Origin: Streptomyces roseifaciens
GTDB lineage: Bacteria; Actinomycetota; Actinomycetes; Streptomycetales; Streptomycetaceae
Direction of reading: 5' to 3'
Length of the DNA stretch: 64,000 bases
Assembly: GCF_001445655.1 (NCBI RefSeq)
Contig: NZ_LNBE01000002.1
Coordinates: forward strand, 434,001-498,000
The notes under the pieces were generated by a model. It was given only the letters and a program-made list of their open reading frames with translations. It searched no databases and was not told the DNA's origin. This document shows, one piece after another, positions 43,531 through 64,000 of the stretch (positions within the stretch are counted from its first letter, which is position 1; each line of letters opens with the position of its first letter). The position numbers and the translations under genes are program-made.

Positions 43531-45058
43531 TTCGACATCGGATACCCGTCCGCCCGCGCTGGTCCACGCGCTGCTGGACGAGGCCACGGCGGACACCGCC
43601 CCCGACGCCACGGCGGTCGGGGACGGAGCCGGGCGCTGGACGTACCGGGAGCTCACCGCGTACAGCCACGCGGTAGACGCCTGGCTGGAAGCCCGCGGCA
43701 TCGGCCACGGCGACCGGGTGCTCGTGCAGGTGCCCAGCACCCGCGAACTGGTCGCCCTGTTCTACGGGACCTCGCGGCGCGGCGCGGTGTTCGTGTCGCT
43801 GAACCCGGGGATGAAGGACTTCCACCTCCGCTCGGTGCTCGCCAACGCCGAACCCCGGCTGGTGATCGCGGCCGACGCGGCCGCGGAGCGGATCGCGGAG
43901 TTCTCCCCGGCCCCGGTCGTCGGGACGGAGGAGTTCTGGAGCGGGGTCGCCGCCCTGCACGAGCGGGGAGCGCGGGCCTCGGGCCCGGTCGAGGTGTCCG
44001 CCGAGGACGTCGCGGCGCTGGTGTACACCTCCGGCAGCACCGCCGCGCCGAAGGCGGTCGTCTGCCCGCACGGGCCCATGCTCTTCGCCTCGCACGCGAT
44101 CCACCTCGAACTCGGCTACCGCCCCGACGACGTGGTGTTCTGCCGCTTCCCGATCTCCTGGGACTACGGGCTGTACAAGATCCTCCTGGCCGCCCTCGGC
44201 CGGTCCGAGCTGGTGCTCGCCGACGGTGAGTCGGACCTGGTGCTGCTCAAGCGCATCCGGGAGTCGGGGGCGACGGTGGTGCCCATCGTGCCGTCCCTCG
44301 CCACCATGATCCTGACGCTGGCCGAGCGCGAGCCCGCGCCGGAGGGGACCTCCCGGGTGCGGATGTTCACCAACACCGGGGCCGCGCTGCCGAGGCCGAC
44401 GGCCGACGCCCTGCGCGCGGCGTTCCCCGGCGCCGAGGTGGTACGCCAGTTCGGCCAGACCGAGTGCAAGCGCATCTCCGTCCTGCCGCCGGCGTTCGAG
44501 GACAGCAAGCGCGAGTCGGTCGGCCGGCCCCTGCCGGGCACGAGGGTGTTCGTCCTCGACGAGGACGGGGCCGAGCTCCCCACGGGAGAGACGGGCGAGA
44601 TCGTGGTCGAGGGCCCGCACGTGATGCCCGGCTACTGGCGGGCGCCGGAGCTCACCGCCCGCACGTTCCGGGAGAACCCGGTCACCGGTGCCCGGCGGCT
44701 GCACACCGGCGACTACGGGCACGTGGACGAGGACGGCTTCCTCTACTACGAGGGCCGCCGCGACGACGTGTTCAAGCGCAAGGGCGTGCGCATGAGCACC
44801 ACCGAGATCGAGGCCGCCGCGATGGACGTCCCCGGCGTCCGCGCCGCCGCCGTCCTGCCGCCCAGCGGGGACCGCGACCTCGCGGTGTGCGTCGAGGGCG
44901 ACGTGGCCTCGCACACCGTCCTGCGCGAGCTGGCCCGCCGGCTGGAGCCCGCCAAGGTCCCCGGCCTCTGCAAGGTCGTCGAGGACCTGCCCCTGACCCT
45001 GCACGGAAAGCACGAGCGCAAGCAGCTCGCACTGCTGTTTGAAGGGAACGACCGGTGA
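43520..45058 (+). CDS. Adenylation enzyme for 3-methylaspartate (VinN-like)
   Basis: 512 residues, ANL enzyme. A3 is LVYTSGSTAAPKAVVCPHGP, A5 is RQFGQTECKRIS, A7 is LHTGDYGHVDEDG and the hinge/A8 is YYEGRRDDVFKRKGVRMSTT; the A10 Lys is in LTLHGKHERK. Asp in PISWDYGLYK (215) is placed to bind a beta-amino group, and Lys-Arg directly after GQTEC (317-318) is where, as I recall, VinN binds the extra carboxylate of 3-methylaspartate. So this one should load (2S,3S)-3-methylaspartate on the free ACP. The GTG at 43520 has no clear ribosome binding site of its own. Confidence 0.87.
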   Translation: MNRNSTSDTRPPALVHALLDEATADTAPDATAVGDGAGRWTYRELTAYSHAVDAWLEARGIGHGDRVLVQVPSTRELVALFYGTSRRGAVFVSLNPGMKDFHLRSVLANAEPRLVIAADAAAERIAEFSPAPVVGTEEFWSGVAALHERGARASGPVEVSAEDVAALVYTSGSTAAPKAVVCPHGPMLFASHAIHLELGYRPDDVVFCRFPISWDYGLYKILLAALGRSELVLADGESDLVLLKRIRESGATVVPIVPSLATMILTLAEREPAPEGTSRVRMFTNTGAALPRPTADALRAAFPGAEVVRQFGQTECKRISVLPPAFEDSKRESVGRPLPGTRVFVLDEDGAELPTGETGEIVVEGPHVMPGYWRAPELTARTFRENPVTGARRLHTGDYGHVDEDGFLYYEGRRDDVFKRKGVRMSTTEIEAAAMDVPGVRAAAVLPPSGDRDLAVCVEGDVASHTVLRELARRLEPAKVPGLCKVVEDLPLTLHGKHERKQLALLFEGNDR

Positions 45059-46296
45059 CCGGTTACACCGAGCTCGCCGAGCGCTTCGGCACCCCCGCCT
45101 ACGTCTACGACCTCGACCGCATCGCCGCGGCGAAGCGCGACCTCTTCGCCGCCCTGCCCGAGGAGGCCCACCTCTTCTACGCCGTGAAGGCGAACCCGCA
45201 CCCGGAGCTCGTCCGCGAGATGTGCGCCGGCACCGGGCGCGGCTGCCGGGCGGAGATCAGCTCCGTCGGCGAGCTCGCCGCCGTGCTCGCCGCGGGGGCC
45301 TCCACGGCGGACGTCCTCTACACCGGGCCCGGCAAGACCGAGGGTGAACTGACCGAGGCGCTCAAGGAAGGCGTGCGGCTGTTCTCCGTCGAGTCCCTCG
45401 GCGACCTGCGGCGCATCGGGGAGGCCGCCGGCCGGCTCGGCGTCGTCGCCGACTGCCTGCTGCGGGTCAACAGCGCCTCCGCGAGCGCCTCGACCAGCAT
45501 CCGGATGACCGGCGTCCCCTCCCAGTTCGGCTTCGACAGCGAGACGCTGCCCGGCCTCCGGGACGAGCTCACGGCCGTGCCCGGGACCCGGGTCGCGGGC
45601 GCCCACTTCTTCCCGCTCAGCAACGCCAAGGACGAGGCGAGCCTGATCGCCGAGTTCCGCCACACCATCGGGGTGGCCGCCGGGCTGCAGGAAGAGCTGG
45701 GCGTGCGGTTCCGGTTCGTGGACATCGGCGGCGGCTTCGCGGCCCCGTACGCCGTGACCGGCGAGCGGCCGGTGTACGGCGAGCTGCGCGCCGCCCTGAC
45801 CGAGACGCTGGACGCGCACTTCCCCGGGTGGCGCGAGGGCGCCCCGCGCATCGCCTTCGAGTCCGGGCGGTACCTCGTGGGCGACAGCGGCACGCTGCTC
45901 GCCGGGGTGGTCAACCTCAAGGAGAGCCGCGGCCGGCGCTTCGCGATCCTGGACGGCGGCATCAACACCTTCGGCGGGATGTCCGGTCTCGGGCGGATCC
46001 TGCCGGTGTCCGTGGAGCTCCACGGGCCGCAGGCGCCGGCCGAGCAGGTCGCCAGCCTCGTCGGCCCGCTGTGCACCCCCGGGGACATCCTCGGCCGTGA
46101 CATCCCGCTGCCGGCGCTCGCGCCCGGGGACGTCGTCGCCGTGCCCAACGCGGGCGCCTACGGCCCCACCGCGAGCCTGCTGATGTTCCTGGGCAGGCCG
46201 GCCCCGGTCGAGATCGTCGTGCGCGGCGACGACGTCGTGTCGGCCTCCCGGATCGAGCACACCCGCGCGTACGCGCACGGCCGGGGGGAGCTGTGA
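45055..46296 (+). CDS. PLP-dependent decarboxylase (VinO-like)
   Basis: 413 residues, fold-type III like diaminopimelate decarboxylase. PLP Lys is in HLFYAVKANPHPELVREM; the phosphate loop is VDIGGGFAAPY and the second-subunit Cys is in PLCTPGDILGRD. The GTG overlaps the VinN-like stop (GTGA). VinO and BtrK-type relatives decarboxylate an amino acid while bound to an ACP; here 3-methylaspartyl-ACP would give 3-aminoisobutyryl-ACP. Confidence 0.9.
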   Translation: MTGYTELAERFGTPAYVYDLDRIAAAKRDLFAALPEEAHLFYAVKANPHPELVREMCAGTGRGCRAEISSVGELAAVLAAGASTADVLYTGPGKTEGELTEALKEGVRLFSVESLGDLRRIGEAAGRLGVVADCLLRVNSASASASTSIRMTGVPSQFGFDSETLPGLRDELTAVPGTRVAGAHFFPLSNAKDEASLIAEFRHTIGVAAGLQEELGVRFRFVDIGGGFAAPYAVTGERPVYGELRAALTETLDAHFPGWREGAPRIAFESGRYLVGDSGTLLAGVVNLKESRGRRFAILDGGINTFGGMSGLGRILPVSVELHGPQAPAEQVASLVGPLCTPGDILGRDIPLPALAPGDVVAVPNAGAYGPTASLLMFLGRPAPVEIVVRGDDVVSASRIEHTRAYAHGRGEL

Positions 46297-46781
46297 GCTC
46301 CCCGGCCACGAGGGGGGCGGGGGCTGCGGATCCCGCCGGGGACCGGGCCCCCGCCCGGCGGGACGCCACCGTCGTCGTCACGGGCGTGACCTCCGACTCG
46401 CACACCTGGAACCTGGTCTTCCTGCAACTGCTGCTGGAGGAGCTCGGCTTCGGCGTCGTCAACCTCGGCCCCTGCGTGCCCGAGGAGCTGGTCGTCTCCG
46501 AGTGCCTCGCCCGCCGGCCCGCGCTGCTCGTGGTGAGCAGCGTCAACGGCCACGGCTACCGGGACGGGATGCGGCTGATCAGCCGGCTGCGCCGGCAGCC
46601 CGGGCTGAGCTCCGTGCCGGCGGTCATCGGCGGCAAGCTGGGCATCGCCGGGGCCCAGAGCACCGAGCAGCTCGGCGCCCTGGTCACCGCCGGGTACGAC
46701 GCCGTCTTCGACGACGGCACCGAGGGGATCGCCTCCTTCCGGCGGCTGCTCGACGCGCTCCCGCAGCGGGCGCTGGCGTGA
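46293..46781 (+). CDS. Glutamate mutase small (B12-binding) subunit (VinH-like)
   Basis: 162 residues. The B12 domain begins ATVVVTGVTSDSHTWNLVF: in glutamate mutases this is DxHxxG (SDCHAVG), with His as lower cobalt ligand. Here the Asp and His remain but the Gly is Asn (DSHTWN). Later blocks VVSSVNGHGYRDG and VIGGKLGIAG are standard. The first ~25 residues are a disordered Ala/Arg/Pro stretch. Coupled at both ends by GTGA overlaps. Confidence 0.9.
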   Translation: MSSPATRGAGAADPAGDRAPARRDATVVVTGVTSDSHTWNLVFLQLLLEELGFGVVNLGPCVPEELVVSECLARRPALLVVSSVNGHGYRDGMRLISRLRRQPGLSSVPAVIGGKLGIAGAQSTEQLGALVTAGYDAVFDDGTEGIASFRRLLDALPQRALA

Positions 46782-48076
46782 CCGGGTTCGGCGCGTTCGT
46801 CCGCCGGGCACGCGCCGGCGGCGAACTCGTCGTCCAGCCCAGGATGGGCATGAGCGAACCCGAGCGGATGCGCGCCGGACTGCGGGCGACCAGAGCGGCG
46901 AACGGGCGGACGGTCGGCACGATCACCCTGGACAGCTACACCCGCGTCCGGGACCTGGAGTCCGCCGGACTCGCCCTCCTGGAGGGCGAGTCGCTCAACG
47001 GCTACCCGATCGTCAACCACGACCCGGCCACCACGCGGTGGGTCCTGGACGGCTCCCACGGACCGGACTTCCCCGTCCAGGTCCGGCACGGCTCGGCGGA
47101 CCCCATCGACATCTTCCGGGCGCTGATGACCGTCGGACTCGACGCCTCCGAGGGCGGCCCCGTCTCGTACTGCCTGCCCTACGGGCGCATTCCGCTGCAG
47201 GAGTCCGTGGACAACTGGTCGCGCTCCTGCGAGCTGTTCGTCCGGCTGCGCGAGACCGGCCTGGAGCCGCACCTGGAGACGTTCGGCGGGTGCATGCTCG
47301 GACAGCTCTGCCCGCCGAGCCAGCTGGTGGCGATCAGCGTGCTGGAAGCCCTGTTCTTCCACCGGCACGGCCTGCGCAGCATCTCCGTCAGCTACGCCCA
47401 GCAGACGAGCCCGGTGCAGGACGCCGAAGCCGTCGCGGCGCTGCGCCGGCTGTGCGCGGAACTGCTGCCCGACACCGACTGGCACGTCGTCATCTACGCC
47501 TACATGGGCGTCTACCCGGCCTCGCCGGACGGCGCCTACCGGCTGCTGGGCGAGGCGGCGGAGCTCGCCGCCGCGACCGGCTCCGAACGCCTGATCGTGA
47601 AGACCGTCGCCGAATCCGTACGGATTCCGACGGTCGAGGAGAACGTCGGCGCGCTCGAATTCGCGGCCGCCACCGCGGCCGGGACCCGGCGGCCCGTCAC
47701 CGCCGCCGGTGCGGGTGCCGATTCGCAGACGTATGCGGAAGCCGCCGCCCTCGTGACCGCCGTACTCAATATGGCGTCCGATCTCGGCGAGGCCATGCTG
47801 CTGGCATTCCGCAGGGGATATCTCGACATCCCCTATTGCCTGCACCCCGACAACATGGGGCGCAGCAGGAGTTACATCGACGGAAAAGGACGGCTCCGCT
47901 GGGCGGACATCGGCAGGCTGCCGCTGACCGGCGTGGTGGAAACGCGCGGGTCCCGCACCGTCACCTCCGGCGATCTGCTGGATTCCCTGTCCTACGTGCG
48001 CCGGAAGTTCGACCACGAGCAGGTGTCCGGCACACCGGGCAGGGGAGCGATCGGCCCCGGGGCGCACACGTCCTAG
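46778..48076 (+). CDS. Glutamate mutase large subunit (VinI-like)
   Basis: 432 residues, TIM-barrel subunit. Blocks are VVQPRMGMSEPERMRAGL, SLNGYPIVNHDPATTR, FGGCMLGQLCPPSQLVA and SVSYAQQTSPVQDAEAVAAL, which fit the glutamate mutase epsilon family; it is somewhat shorter than the ~480 residues of clostridial MutE. With the small subunit and adenosylcobalamin it turns glutamate into 3-methylaspartate. The GTG overlaps the small-subunit stop. Last gene before the PKS; 82 bp separate them. Confidence 0.92.
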   Translation: MTGFGAFVRRARAGGELVVQPRMGMSEPERMRAGLRATRAANGRTVGTITLDSYTRVRDLESAGLALLEGESLNGYPIVNHDPATTRWVLDGSHGPDFPVQVRHGSADPIDIFRALMTVGLDASEGGPVSYCLPYGRIPLQESVDNWSRSCELFVRLRETGLEPHLETFGGCMLGQLCPPSQLVAISVLEALFFHRHGLRSISVSYAQQTSPVQDAEAVAALRRLCAELLPDTDWHVVIYAYMGVYPASPDGAYRLLGEAAELAAATGSERLIVKTVAESVRIPTVEENVGALEFAAATAAGTRRPVTAAGAGADSQTYAEAAALVTAVLNMASDLGEAMLLAFRRGYLDIPYCLHPDNMGRSRSYIDGKGRLRWADIGRLPLTGVVETRGSRTVTSGDLLDSLSYVRRKFDHEQVSGTPGRGAIGPGAHTS

Positions 48077-48158
48077 GGGTGCGTAAGGGTGTGGCCCTTG
48101 CCGGGGTCTCACTACTGTCAACGGGAAAACGGTTTCGGCCGAAAGTGGAGATGCGCGG

Positions 48159-59015
<10,857 letters not shown>

Positions 59016-59034
59016 TCAGGGAGCGACACCTACC

Positions 59035-64000
<4,966 letters not shown>

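Overview
The window is very GC-rich. It has GTG and TTG starts, ATGA and GTGA overlaps, a mycothiol-dependent formaldehyde dehydrogenase and several small proteins typical of the genus, all of which point to a Streptomyces chromosome. About the first 35 kb is a mosaic of housekeeping, regulatory and redox genes. The last ~28 kb is the left part of a type I polyketide biosynthetic gene cluster that runs off the right edge.

1-9.2 kb: a secreted CHAP/NlpC-like protein, a 1290-residue XRE-nSTAND-WD40 protein, a MarR regulator divergent from a membrane protein with a clear palindromic operator between them, a DUF1876 protein, an ABC-2 exporter pair and a 40-residue membrane protein. 9.2-9.8 kb: a deletion scar joining 5'-truncated phzF and lysR remnants. 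9.8-13.5 kb: a three-subunit molybdenum hydroxylase. 13.6-17.8 kb: SDR, VOC protein, MBL hydrolase plus MscR-type dehydrogenase, and a LysR regulator. 18-27.3 kb: secreted protein, dienelactone hydrolase, FemAB/GNAT-like protein, cold-shock gene with a structured leader, quinone oxidoreductase with an Rrf2 regulator and operator, MalY-like C-S lyase, and a GH65 phosphorylase with a beta-phosphoglucomutase-like HAD.

28-31.3 kb looks like an accessory island of less GC-biased composition next to a transposase remnant. On the minus strand it holds an XRE-TPR regulator, an unannotated 44-codon Asp/Asn/Gly-rich peptide gene with a good ribosome binding site, and a PIMT-like O-methyltransferase with the C-terminal extension typical of RiPP-associated enzymes. 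This resembles a minimal aspartimide-forming (imiditide-like) RiPP locus and is the least expected item in the window.

31.6-36.9 kb: a HelD-family ATPase, an OFA-family MFS transporter with its 37-residue small subunit, and an LRR-like/thioredoxin fusion. From 36.9 kb: ferredoxin and two tandem duplicated P450s (minus strand), divergent from an operon equivalent to vinJ-K-L-M-N-O-H-I of vicenistatin biosynthesis. In that scheme glutamate mutase makes 3-methylaspartate, an adenylation enzyme loads it on a free ACP, a PLP enzyme decarboxylates it to 3-aminoisobutyrate, a second adenylation enzyme caps it with an amino acid, an acyltransferase moves the dipeptide to the PKS loading ACP, and a peptidase removes the cap. 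The first PKS protein is ACP-[KS-AT-DH-KR-ACP]x2 (both malonyl). The second, cut by the window edge, begins KS-AT(methylmalonyl)-DH-KR. The inferred product is a polyene macrolactam with a 3-aminoisobutyrate starter, probably oxidised by the P450s. No sugar genes or thioesterase lie in the window.
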